NCBI RefSeq assembly: GCF_018966525.1
Contig: NZ_CP076607.1
Location: 372,001 to 436,000 of the forward strand
Direction of reading: 5' to 3'
From: Paenibacillus sophorae
Lineage (GTDB): Bacteria; Bacillota; Bacilli; Paenibacillales; Paenibacillaceae
DNA length: 64,000 nucleotides
Positions within the stretch are counted from its first letter, which is position 1. The number at the start of each line of letters is the position of its first letter. The notes under the pieces were generated by a model. The model worked only from the letters and a program-made list of their open reading frames with translations, searched no databases and was not told the DNA's origin. The position numbers and the translations under genes are program-made. Below are positions 34,977 to 41,885 of this stretch, one piece after another.

Positions 34977-35552
34977 TTACTTCCTCGAATATTTATATAA
35001 CATCATTCCAGAATAATTTATATAAAAGCCACTTTTAATTTTCTCGTACTCTTCGGGTTCGATACTAAAGGAAAAATCAGATTCTGGACCCCATCCCGTT
35101 TCCCCTAATTGAATTTCATGCTTATTTACGTCAAATATATGAAAGTCTGAATACGAGCCAGTACTTTCAAATGTCCCATCCCCATTAATCTTCATGTTAT
35201 AAAGAAAATATCCACTTTGATCATCTAAATTATAGGTTGTATGGAAACTAAAATAAATGTCATTCCCTCTATTCCATACCTCTTTAAGAATGATATTTGT
35301 ATCATGCATATTCATAAGTTTCTTATTTATATTCAATGGCTTTTTTTCATTAAAAGGTATCCAATTGGGGCTGACAAATAGTTCTATAACAACAGGATTA
35401 TTTATTGCTGAAACCTTATAATCCTGATGATATAAAATATTATTCAAAACTTCCTTATTTTTATTGTGTTTTTGAAAAAAATCCCACCCCCGAAATGCAC
35501 AGAACAACAATATTATAAAAAGAATAACTGTTAAAATTACTTTGTTTTTCAC
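34977..35552 (-). CDS. AT-rich hypothetical membrane-anchored protein
   Basis: This 191-residue protein starts at GTG 35552 after AAAGGAT. An N-terminal hydrophobic segment (residues 4-22) is followed by a soluble, probably beta-rich domain with aromatic residues and few cysteines, likely outside the cell. I do not recognise the family. Base composition is far more AT-rich than the flanking chromosome. It lies between cassette-type repeats a and b, which suggests acquisition as a single-gene unit. Confidence 0.55.
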   Translation of the reverse strand: MKNKVILTVILFIILLFCAFRGWDFFQKHNKNKEVLNNILYHQDYKVSAINNPVVIELFVSPNWIPFNEKKPLNINKKLMNMHDTNIILKEVWNRGNDIYFSFHTTYNLDDQSGYFLYNMKINGDGTFESTGSYSDFHIFDVNKHEIQLGETGWGPESDFSFSIEPEEYEKIKSGFYINYSGMMLYKYSRK

Positions 35553-35578
35553 AACTTTAATCCTTTCTGAAGTCTCTT

Positions 35579-35687
35579 GTAATGTGGGCGGTTACTGCGG
35601 CGTGACCGACGGGCCTTTTTTAATGTTCCCCTTCGAATTTCATGGAAGGCTTAGGAGCAGTTCCGTAGTGTGAATACGGTGTTAGCT
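35579..35687 (-). repeat. Cassette-type repeat with inverted ends (element b)
   Basis: On the minus strand the element begins AGCTAACACCGTATTCAC followed by ACTACGG. It closes about 110 bp later with CCGCAGTAACC and ATTAC, which pair imperfectly with the beginning. It lies 40 bp after the stop codon of the membrane protein gene at 35727. Its outer end matches the other elements, but its interior differs from elements d and e. Confidence 0.6.
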
Positions 35688-35726
35688 GATGTGTCTGCCT
35701 AATATAAATTTGTTTAGAGTATTGAT

Positions 35727-36101
35727 TTATGTTTTTATTCTAGGCATCATTGCCGTTAATATAGCAACAAATATTAATTGTATGAGTCCATAAATAATTG
35801 GGATGAAAAGCTCCCAAAGCCCCCAATCCCACGGGAAGCTTATCCAACCTCCTGAACTGTCAGAAAACCTAGCGTATGTCATAAAAAGCAATCCTGGAAT
35901 GGTAGAGGTCGCTATCCAAATTTTAAATATTTTGAGTCCTTGACGATGTATCATCCAACAATTTATCAATGAGATTATTAGTAAAAAACTATATTCGATT
36001 ATTATGAAATAATTAATTTCTTCAAAAAAAGAACTTTGATATATTACGCCAAAAAGCACATGTATAATTACAATAAATAAAAGTCCGAGTATTTCTTTCA
36101 T
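35727..36101 (-). CDS. Small hypothetical membrane protein
   Basis: This 124-residue protein has four predicted membrane segments (about residues 2-21, 30-50, 58-77 and 95-117). AGGAGAGGG precedes ATG 36101. Aromatic-rich WISFPWDWGLWELF lies before the last segment. I do not recognise a family. It is AT-rich and followed by repeat element b, consistent with an accessory gene. Confidence 0.6.
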   Translation of the reverse strand: MKEILGLLFIVIIHVLFGVIYQSSFFEEINYFIIIEYSFLLIISLINCWMIHRQGLKIFKIWIATSTIPGLLFMTYARFSDSSGGWISFPWDWGLWELFIPIIYGLIQLIFVAILTAMMPRIKT

Positions 36102-36131
36102 GCTCCCTCTCCTGTCTCTCTATACCCTGAA

Positions 36132-36653
36132 TTACGCAAAAAATGCTTCCGGGTATTTCAACTCACCTTTAATATTACTTAACTCATCTTCTTTCAATTC
36201 ACATACCATAAACACTTCATCTGGAACTTGAAACTTTTTTAAATCTAATCCATATTGTCTCGCTGGTTTAAAGCCAAACTTAGGATAGTATGAAGGATGG
36301 CCTATTAACAATACGACATAATATTTATACTCTTTACATCTCTTAAGTCCTTCAAATATTAATTGCTTTCCGATCCCTTGTTTTTGATGATCAGGTTTAA
36401 CTGCAATAGGCGCTAATACGATCACCTCATGCTGATTATTTCCTTCAACTATCACTGCCTTGCTCATTAATAAATGCCCTACTATCTCTTCGCTTTTTTC
36501 TGCAACAATAGAGAGCTGCGGAACAAAATATCGAGATTCTCTTATCCGTTCAACTAATCTCGCTTCGTCCTCACGATTTCCAAATGCCACATAATTGACG
36601 TTATGGACTTGAACGTAATCATTTGGGGTTTCTGTTCGAATGATAATAGACAT
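36132..36653 (-). CDS. GNAT N-acetyltransferase
   Basis: This 173-residue GNAT resembles the YhbS/COG3153 type. The acetyl-CoA binding motif A is VIVLAPIAVKPDHQKQGIGKQLI, residues about 75-100, and motif B LLIGHPSYYPKFGFKPA follows. The fold is complete. The substrate is unknown. It lies within a run of AT-rich minus-strand genes, 56 bp downstream of the methyltransferase gene. Confidence 0.87.
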   Translation of the reverse strand: MSIIIRTETPNDYVQVHNVNYVAFGNREDEARLVERIRESRYFVPQLSIVAEKSEEIVGHLLMSKAVIVEGNNQHEVIVLAPIAVKPDHQKQGIGKQLIFEGLKRCKEYKYYVVLLIGHPSYYPKFGFKPARQYGLDLKKFQVPDEVFMVCELKEDELSNIKGELKYPEAFFA

Positions 36654-36709
36654 TAGATGCTCCTATCATATGTTTTCAATTTGTAGTCTTTGCATTAAGA
36701 GAATTTTCA

Positions 36710-37555
36710 TCACTTTCTTTTAGCGATTACTGTTATTATTTCTGTTTCTTCTTCGTATTCTCGTCCAGTTACATCCGAATAAAATTCAAGCTCTTCAAAG
36801 CCTATAAAGCTAAGAATGGAAGAAAGCTCATCCAATGTATATGTCTTATCCCAAATATTATATATTTGCATATCCTCATTATCATCTAGCACTATCGTTT
36901 GATGTAAATGAACTCTTTCTTCCGAATACCAATAATTAGAGCTCAGACATAAATGAGGAGTCGGTCTCCAAAAGCCGCTTTGATATGAATTCCATGTTCT
37001 TGAATCAACATGACTTCTATATCTATTAGGTGTAAAAACATCAAAGACAAGCTTTCCCCCGGGCTTTAAATTACTGTAGATTTTATGCAGCAATGTATTC
37101 CGTTCATATTCATTAAAAACCCCAAAATCACAATATATAAGCAGGACAACATCAAAGCAATCAGTAAAATTGAGCGTCAGATAATCCTCACAAACATAGT
37201 TAACATGCAAATTCAACTCCGCTGCCTGGTTCCTCGCATACTCAATAGAACGGCTTGAAAAATCCACTCCCGTTACATGATTAAATTCCAGCTTAGCCAA
37301 ACGATTGGTATAAAGCCCTGGCCCGCACCCTAAATCGAGTACTTTCTGCCCGGCGTCGTTACCACAAATATATTCTTTGATCCATTTCACAGAAGCATCA
37401 ATTGTATGAGGCCTCCTGCTTGCTGCATCTGTATTGGGATCTAAATGAGCTTCCAGCATTTGTTGTGATATATATTCGTCAACCCACATCTGAGAACTGC
37501 TCTTCTCAAATAATAAAGGTTTTTTGGTTTGTTCGATTATTTTATTTATCTTCAT
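36710..37555 (-). CDS. Class I SAM-dependent methyltransferase
   Basis: This 281-residue methyltransferase shows motif I VLDLGCGPGLYTNRLA, a VTGVDFSSRSIEYA motif, and LKPGGKLVFDVFTP near residue 170. The DVVLLIYCDFGVFNEYERN segment resembles small-molecule methyltransferases. ATG 37555 is used; an in-frame TTG precedes it. It is the first complete gene after repeat element c in the transcription direction. The substrate is unknown. Confidence 0.87.
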   Translation of the reverse strand: MKINKIIEQTKKPLLFEKSSSQMWVDEYISQQMLEAHLDPNTDAASRRPHTIDASVKWIKEYICGNDAGQKVLDLGCGPGLYTNRLAKLEFNHVTGVDFSSRSIEYARNQAAELNLHVNYVCEDYLTLNFTDCFDVVLLIYCDFGVFNEYERNTLLHKIYSNLKPGGKLVFDVFTPNRYRSHVDSRTWNSYQSGFWRPTPHLCLSSNYWYSEERVHLHQTIVLDDNEDMQIYNIWDKTYTLDELSSILSFIGFEELEFYSDVTGREYEEETEIITVIAKRK

Positions 37556-37589
37556 CAAAGATTTCCTTCTTTCAAAAGAATATGATCGT

Positions 37590-37626
37590 TGTGATAGAAT
37601 ATCGCAGCGTTAATACGATGTTAGCT
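37590..37626 (-). repeat. Cassette-type repeat (element c), containing the preceding gene's stop codon
   Basis: On the minus strand it reads AGCTAACATCGTATTAAC followed by GCTGCGATA. The TAA inside the TAAC core is the stop codon of the broken GNAT gene, a feature seen in true integron cassettes. Only the gene-proximal part of an element is recognisable. Confidence 0.6.
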
Positions 37627-38129
37627 GAAGTTAAACTCCTCTTCGAACTTACTCATGTAAAGAACTTCAAAAGACAATGTTGGATATTTTACTTTATCCT
37701 TATATCTGTATCCAAGTTCTTCATAATATTCCTTTAGTCTTTGAAAACTTGCAACAATTGAGATGTTGATAACCTTGCATCCGATACTAAAAAGCTCAGC
37801 TTCTATATATTTCAATAATAATTTCCCGTATTCATTACCTCGGTAGTTTGGTAAGATGGCCAGTCTTTCAATATTACCAACTTCACCTTCTCTGAGGAGC
37901 CAATAGTTCCTATGGGGACGGAATCAACTATTAAAATCTTTACTTCAGTATTAATAATTCTTAACTTAGCCCTATCTTCCGTCTCAAAAGCTACATAATG
38001 AGGATATTCTGATTCAGAAATATTAAGTATTTCGGATTGACGTTTGAAGGATTCCCTAATGATTTTTGATATAGTTTTACCATCTTCGATTTTTGCATTT
38101 ATGATCTCTATTTTTTCCATGCTTTTCAC
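37621..38129 (-). pseudogene. GNAT acetyltransferase broken by a frameshift
   Basis: Two adjacent frames together make one GNAT. The first runs from ATG 38129 to VDSVPIGTIGSS. At about 37893 the frame must shift to continue as REGEVGNIERLAILPNYRG, the acetyl-CoA binding motif, then NEYGKLLLKYIEAELFS and the C-terminal half. The shift sits in TCCTCAGAG, which is not a known slippery sequence, so a one-base deletion (or sequencing error) is more likely than programmed frameshifting. The C-terminal frame ends inside repeat element c. Confidence 0.8.
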
Positions 38130-38151
38130 CTCACCTTTATAGTTGATTTTC

Positions 38152-38310
38152 AGCTAACGTCTTTCATTCACGAACCCGAGAGGCTTAAGGTCTCGCCAAA
38201 ACCGAGTGGCTCTGCCACTTAGCCTCGCAGGGTTGTATGCCTGTATCCGTATCCTCAAACTATCCTCAGGCAGAGGGACGGCTTGCCGATATGCAGTGTA
38301 GGCGTAGTCA
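38152..38310 (-). repeat. Full-length cassette-type element d, 159 bp
   Basis: Bounded on the plus strand by AGCTAAC at 38152-38158 and a degenerate core at the PRTase stop codon (38308-38310). By eye it aligns along its whole length with element e at about 75% identity, including GGCGAGACCTTAAG and GATACAGGC blocks. Internal hairpin AGTGGC-AGA-GCCACT and a longer GCCTG/CAGGC pairing are visible. It lies between the PRTase and the broken GNAT. Confidence 0.75.
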
Positions 38311-38844
38311 CTGCTTTCCTGTACTACCTGCTAAAATTAGTTCCTCCATGTTAAAAAGGGAATGAACTCTAAGTCCAATCTCTTCTAATTTTCTTCTTCC
38401 TTCTGGGTTTCTCTCTATCACACATATTACGTCTTCTACAATAGCTCCTGCTGTTCTTAAGTCGTTCGTACTCAATATTACTTGTCCACCTGTTGTAACT
38501 ACATCCTCAATAATACAAATTCTTTTCCCTTCAATACTTGTTCCTTCAGCTAATTTACATGTGCCGTATTCCTTAGCTTTTTTCCTCACAAACGCGGCTG
38601 GAATATTCGATTTAAGCGAAAGGGCAGTAGCAATTGGAATCCCCCCCATTTCTAATCCTGCTAAAACTTTTATCCCATCAGGTATCAAATTAACTAATTG
38701 ATCAGCTACTTTAGCCAATACTTCAGGATTGGATTCAAATAAATACTTATCAAAATATTCATTAGAAATTTGTCCAGATCTCAAAGTGAAGGTCCCCGTT
38801 AAATGCGCAAGTTCGTAGATTTCCCTTGCTAAATTGATTTTCAT
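38308..38844 (-). CDS. Orotate phosphoribosyltransferase-like protein
   Basis: This 178-residue type I PRTase has the PRPP-binding motif ICIIEDVVTTGGQ at residues about 108-120, a flexible-loop segment AAFVRKKAKEYGTCK and an N-terminal TGTFTLRSGQISNEYFDKY hood resembling PyrE. It is AT-rich, isolated from other pyrimidine genes and flanked by the two long repeat elements d and e, so it looks like a mobile accessory copy. Orotate specificity is likely but not proven. AGGAGGAG precedes ATG 38844. Confidence 0.83.
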   Translation of the reverse strand: MKINLAREIYELAHLTGTFTLRSGQISNEYFDKYLFESNPEVLAKVADQLVNLIPDGIKVLAGLEMGGIPIATALSLKSNIPAAFVRKKAKEYGTCKLAEGTSIEGKRICIIEDVVTTGGQVILSTNDLRTAGAIVEDVICVIERNPEGRRKLEEIGLRVHSLFNMEELILAGSTGKQ

Positions 38845-38893
38845 TACATTCTCCTCCTTGATTAACTTTCATTAACAATATTGCAGTGATTGC

Positions 38894-39062
38894 ATTTAAC
38901 GTCCTAGTATTCACGAATCCGAGGGACTTAAGGTCTCGCCAGAACCGGGTGGCTTCTCCACTCAGTTTTCGTAACGTTGTCAGCCTGTATCTGTTTCCTC
39001 GAACGATCCCCGGGCAGACCATGGAATTTATTGCCGGCTCGCAATGTAATTCGTTGTTAGGT
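38894..39062 (-). repeat. Full-length cassette-type element e, 169 bp, attC-like ends
   Basis: On the minus strand the element starts ACCTAAC and ends GTTAAAT, matching the integron attC core pattern RYYYAAC ... GTTRRRY at both ends. The ends are imperfectly complementary, and inner segments GGTCTGCC and GGCGAGACC can also pair, as can GTGG/CCAC, so the single strand can fold into a long branched hairpin. It lies directly after the dihydrofolate reductase remnant and is a homologue of element d. Confidence 0.75.
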
Positions 39063-39086
39063 GAAGAACATATTCTTTCCTTCAGA

Positions 39087-39310
39087 TTATGCTTCCCTTC
39101 TTTCTTCGTACGTAATATGAAATTCATCCTTATTAAAGTCTGGAAAAAATACGTTACCAACAAAATCTTGATCAATAATAGTTAAATAATGGATTTGCCA
39201 TATGTTAATTCCTTAAATCGTATCTTTTCCCCCTTAATTCTCCAAGGAATAACCTCATCCATTCCTATTACGTTATTCTTTGATATTGCTGCTATTAAAG
39301 ATACGATCAT
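39087..39310 (-). pseudogene. Dihydrofolate reductase remnant with internal deletion
   Basis: GGAGGAGAGG precedes ATG 39310, and 42 residues follow that match a DHFR start: SLIAAISKNNVIGMDEVIPW then RIKGEKIRFKELTYGKSII, ending in TAA at 39182. In a shifted frame beginning at the same place, the DHFR C-terminus appears: LTIIDQDFVGNVFFPDF then NKDEFHITYEERREA, stop at 39087. About 70 central residues are missing, and the junction lies in a short ATTATT repeat. Neither piece could fold as an enzyme. It directly precedes element e, reminiscent of the dfr cassettes of integrons. Confidence 0.82.
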
Positions 39311-39351
39311 TACCTCTCCTCCATAAAAAAGGGATTCATAATTGATTATGC

Positions 39352-39945
39352 TTACAAAAGTCTCATTAATTCAATGTCTTTCAACTCATTGCCTACATAT
39401 ATCATTTTAGTCGTTTCAGTTTTTAGCTCTTTCGCTAATTTGATAAATCCTTCTGGCCGAGGCTTACGATATCCTACATCAACTGAAGTTATTACTACAT
39501 CAACGTAGTCTTTGATTGGTTCAATATCACGTAAGACTAGTGTCTTATTCATCCCATACGGAACATCAGTCAATATTCCGATTCGTATATTTCTCACTTT
39601 CAGTGCTTTCAAAATTTCTTTAGTTTCCTCATACACTTTAGATTCTTGCTGGAAAAAGTCAAAGAAAACGCTTATTGCTCGGGTTACATATTGATTGTCC
39701 AACTCCCATACATTTAGTATGTCATTAAAAATTTCGATGTCTGTTACTTCATGCTCCCTTGGGTGTATTCGAGTATTGTATCGTGATAATACATCCTCTG
39801 CCTTATTAAGAAGTTCACCATTACTAACGATGCCTAATTCATGAACAATTTTAGATAATGCTCTTCTATACAGTCCTTTCCAGCTTTGAGGAACGTTATT
39901 ATAATAGATCAAGGTTTCACCTAGATCGAAACCAATAGCCTCCAC
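39352..39945 (-). CDS. HAD-superfamily hydrolase
   Basis: This 197-residue HAD protein has motif I GFDLGETLIYY at residues 4-14, with the nucleophile Asp present but Gly where the second Asp of DxD is usual. It also has motif II GILTDVPYG, the Lys of motif III near VDVGYRKPRPEG, and motif IV MIYVGNELKDIE. The C-terminus LMRLL is short and the gene stops soon after motif IV, so some C-terminal sequence may have been lost. Phosphatase activity may be weak or altered. AT-rich member of the island. Confidence 0.78.
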   Translation of the reverse strand: MEAIGFDLGETLIYYNNVPQSWKGLYRRALSKIVHELGIVSNGELLNKAEDVLSRYNTRIHPREHEVTDIEIFNDILNVWELDNQYVTRAISVFFDFFQQESKVYEETKEILKALKVRNIRIGILTDVPYGMNKTLVLRDIEPIKDYVDVVITSVDVGYRKPRPEGFIKLAKELKTETTKMIYVGNELKDIELMRLL

Positions 39946-39996
39946 CGGATCACCCCCAATACTATATTTGCGCTATTATTTTTGCAGCTTCAAATG

Positions 39997-40434
39997 CTAG
40001 TTTTTTGAAAATGTCTTCTTAAAATATGCAGCTGATTCATCATACCCTATGGCTTTGTAAAACTTGCTGGCTCTTCTAGTGGAAAGGGCTACCAGTTTTG
40101 AACCACGCTCATGAGCTTTCACTTCAATTATTTCCATCAATTTCTTTCCGATCTTCTTTCCCCTAAATTCCTCTGAAACAAATATTTCCTCAACCCAACT
40201 TATTACACCATTAGCATAAAAAGTTGAGTGGTGAAATGCTAGTACATATCCCAATATTCTTGATTCTTTCTCAGCAATGATTAAGTCTGTATTTGTGTCA
40301 TTCAAAAGCTCTAGAAAGATTCCCGAGAAATCTTGCTTATTCAGTTTAAAGCTTGTCGCAAGGCTTTTTGCTAAAGCAAACAATTCCTCTTCATCTTGAA
40401 GTACTGCTTCTCTATAATTAATTTTCACTTCCAA
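39997..40434 (-). CDS. GNAT N-acetyltransferase
   Basis: This 145-residue GNAT has motif A EEIFVSEEFRGKKIGKKLMEI at residues 86-106 and the late RRASKFYKAIGYDES region. The start is a TTG at 40434 or an in-frame GTG at 40428; AAAGGAG fits the GTG better. It is the first gene, in transcription direction, of the minus-strand accessory run. The substrate is unknown. Confidence 0.84.
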   Translation of the reverse strand: MEVKINYREAVLQDEEELFALAKSLATSFKLNKQDFSGIFLELLNDTNTDLIIAEKESRILGYVLAFHHSTFYANGVISWVEEIFVSEEFRGKKIGKKLMEIIEVKAHERGSKLVALSTRRASKFYKAIGYDESAAYFKKTFSKN

Positions 40435-40517
40435 TCGCTCCTTTCAACTCCCCGCTAAATTTTTCACCTCCATCTTACAACCACCGCATCATTTACCGCC
40501 GCCTCCGCATAAACTGG

Positions 40518-40523
40518 TATAAT
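40518..40523 (+). promoter_or_regulatory. Extended -10 promoter of the methyltransferase gene
   Basis: TGG-TATAAT at 40515-40523 is an extended -10 element 36 bp before ATG 40560. No good -35 box is visible, as is common for extended -10 promoters. Confidence 0.6.
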
Positions 40524-40559
40524 ATCCATCAAAATACTGTGGAAACGGAGTGTACATGC

Positions 40560-41381
40560 ATGATACCCGAAGGAAATCACCATTCCAATATCATCCGCTT
40601 TACCGGCTTTCAAAATGAGTACGACCGTTACCGGCCGGAGGCGCCCAGGGTTGTGACCGAACTGCTTACGGGCTATTTGGGAAGAAGACCCGCCCTCGTC
40701 GTGGATCTCGGCTGCGGAACCGGGCTGTCCACCTTCTTGTGGCGGACAGCCGCCGATACCGTCATCGGCGTTGAGCCGGGCGATGATATGCGCGGCAAGG
40801 CTCTGGAGAAGTGGAACGCGCTGGGCAGCCCGGCAAGCATATCGTTTGTCTCGGGCTATTCCAATGCTCTGGAACTGCCTTCCGCCTCTGCCGATATTGT
40901 CACCTGCTCCCAGTCCTTCCACTGGATGGAGCCTGTGAGCACGCTGAAGGAGGCCGCGCGGGTGCTGAGACCAGGCGGAATCTTCGCCGCTTACGATTGC
41001 GACTGGCCGCCGGTGCTCGAACCGAATATCGAAACCCGCTACAATGAACTGATCGAACAGGCCGATGTCATCATCAGCCGCCGGGTACCGGCTGAGGACA
41101 GGGCCGTCAAATGGGGCAAGGAAGGCCATCTTAGCCGCATTAAAGAGAGTGGGGAATTCTCCTTCGCCCGCGAGATCGCCTTCCACAACATAGAGCACTG
41201 CAGCGCGGAGCGGTATGTCGGCCTTACGCTCAGCCAGGGCAGTCTTCAGACCGTGCTGCGGCTCGGCGGAGGCGAGCTGGATGAGGAGATTGCCGTTTAC
41301 CGGGAGGCGGTGGAGCGGTATTTTAACGGCCGTACTTTGGAGACGCTGTTCAGCTACCATGTGAGGCTTGGGATTAAGTAA
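40560..41381 (+). CDS. Class I SAM-dependent methyltransferase
   Basis: This 273-residue protein carries motif I LVVDLGCGTGLSTFLW, TVIGVEPGDDM, the DIVTCSQSFHWMEP segment typical of the ubiquinone/menaquinone biosynthesis methyltransferase branch, and VLRPGGIFAAYDCDW. ATG 40560 follows CGGAG; an in-frame GTG at 40539 is an alternative. It is GC-rich like the core chromosome and marks the right edge of the AT-rich island. The substrate is not predictable. Confidence 0.87.
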   Translation: MIPEGNHHSNIIRFTGFQNEYDRYRPEAPRVVTELLTGYLGRRPALVVDLGCGTGLSTFLWRTAADTVIGVEPGDDMRGKALEKWNALGSPASISFVSGYSNALELPSASADIVTCSQSFHWMEPVSTLKEAARVLRPGGIFAAYDCDWPPVLEPNIETRYNELIEQADVIISRRVPAEDRAVKWGKEGHLSRIKESGEFSFAREIAFHNIEHCSAERYVGLTLSQGSLQTVLRLGGGELDEEIAVYREAVERYFNGRTLETLFSYHVRLGIK

Positions 41382-41418
41382 TCGGAATGAGCCGAGTTTA
41401 AGATATGGAGGGTACACC

Positions 41419-41775
41419 ATGGAAGCGAACAAAGGAGATTCGTCTATCCCACACCAGTATGCCGAAGTCATCATAAACGAACATAAGGAACAAAAGTTAA
41501 CTGCAAGCAGAAATCTCGAAAATATCCGCTGGTATGAAGAAACGATGACATTCGATACTTTCCATGAAGCGTATGAGTGGATTTCCAGCGATGCCTTCAA
41601 CAAAATCGGTTACGACTATGAGGGCTACAAAACAACCGATCCCAAATTGGCATATGAGCTGCTCTTTCAACTCGTCCGCGCAAAGACGCTTGAAACGGAT
41701 TCAAGAGAGGTTTATGCCGATGTGGAGTTTTCCAAAAATAGCATAACTTATATGGTTTGGGTGAGCAGAGAATAA
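41419..41775 (+). CDS. Conserved-looking hypothetical protein
   Basis: This 118-residue soluble protein has GGAGG 8 nt before ATG 41419. It contains aromatic-rich stretches such as NIRWYEETMTFDTFHEAYEW and ends in NSITYMVWVSRE. No membrane segment or cysteine cluster is seen. I do not recognise a family. It lies 37 bp after the methyltransferase and is followed by a strong terminator, so the two probably form an operon. Confidence 0.6.
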   Translation: MEANKGDSSIPHQYAEVIINEHKEQKLTASRNLENIRWYEETMTFDTFHEAYEWISSDAFNKIGYDYEGYKTTDPKLAYELLFQLVRAKTLETDSREVYADVEFSKNSITYMVWVSRE

Positions 41776-41797
41776 CCGGCAGGTACGCTGAAATGGA

Positions 41798-41835
41798 AGA
41801 AGGCTTGACCGTCCAGGCAGGGCGGCAAGCCTTCT
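41798..41835. terminator. Bidirectional terminator between the methyltransferase unit and potD
   Basis: AGAAGGCTTG pairs perfectly with CAAGCCTTCT, followed by CCTTT on the plus strand. It probably serves the convergent potABCD operon as well. Confidence 0.75.
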
Positions 41836-41885
41836 CCTTTAGGAGCATCTATATCCTATAGGCTGGTTCTTTTTTAACAACGGAC

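Noticed and set aside
37880..37905. Programmed ribosomal frameshift in the GNAT gene
   Set aside because: The junction TCCTCAGAG is not a slippery heptamer and no downstream stimulatory structure is apparent; a plain mutation is simpler.
38762..39175. Minus-strand open frame of 137 codons spanning element e
   Set aside because: It reads through the dfr remnant and the repeat element out of the conserved frames; no protein family resemblance. Better explained by the pseudogene and the structured element.
33500..40500. Integrase or transposase gene that would mobilise the cassette-like island
   Set aside because: None of the frames in the island or its flanks shows tyrosine recombinase, serine recombinase or DDE transposase motifs; the enzyme, if any, is outside the window.
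40464..41603. Minus-strand open frame of 379 codons
   Set aside because: Antisense to the SAM-dependent methyltransferase at 40560-41381.
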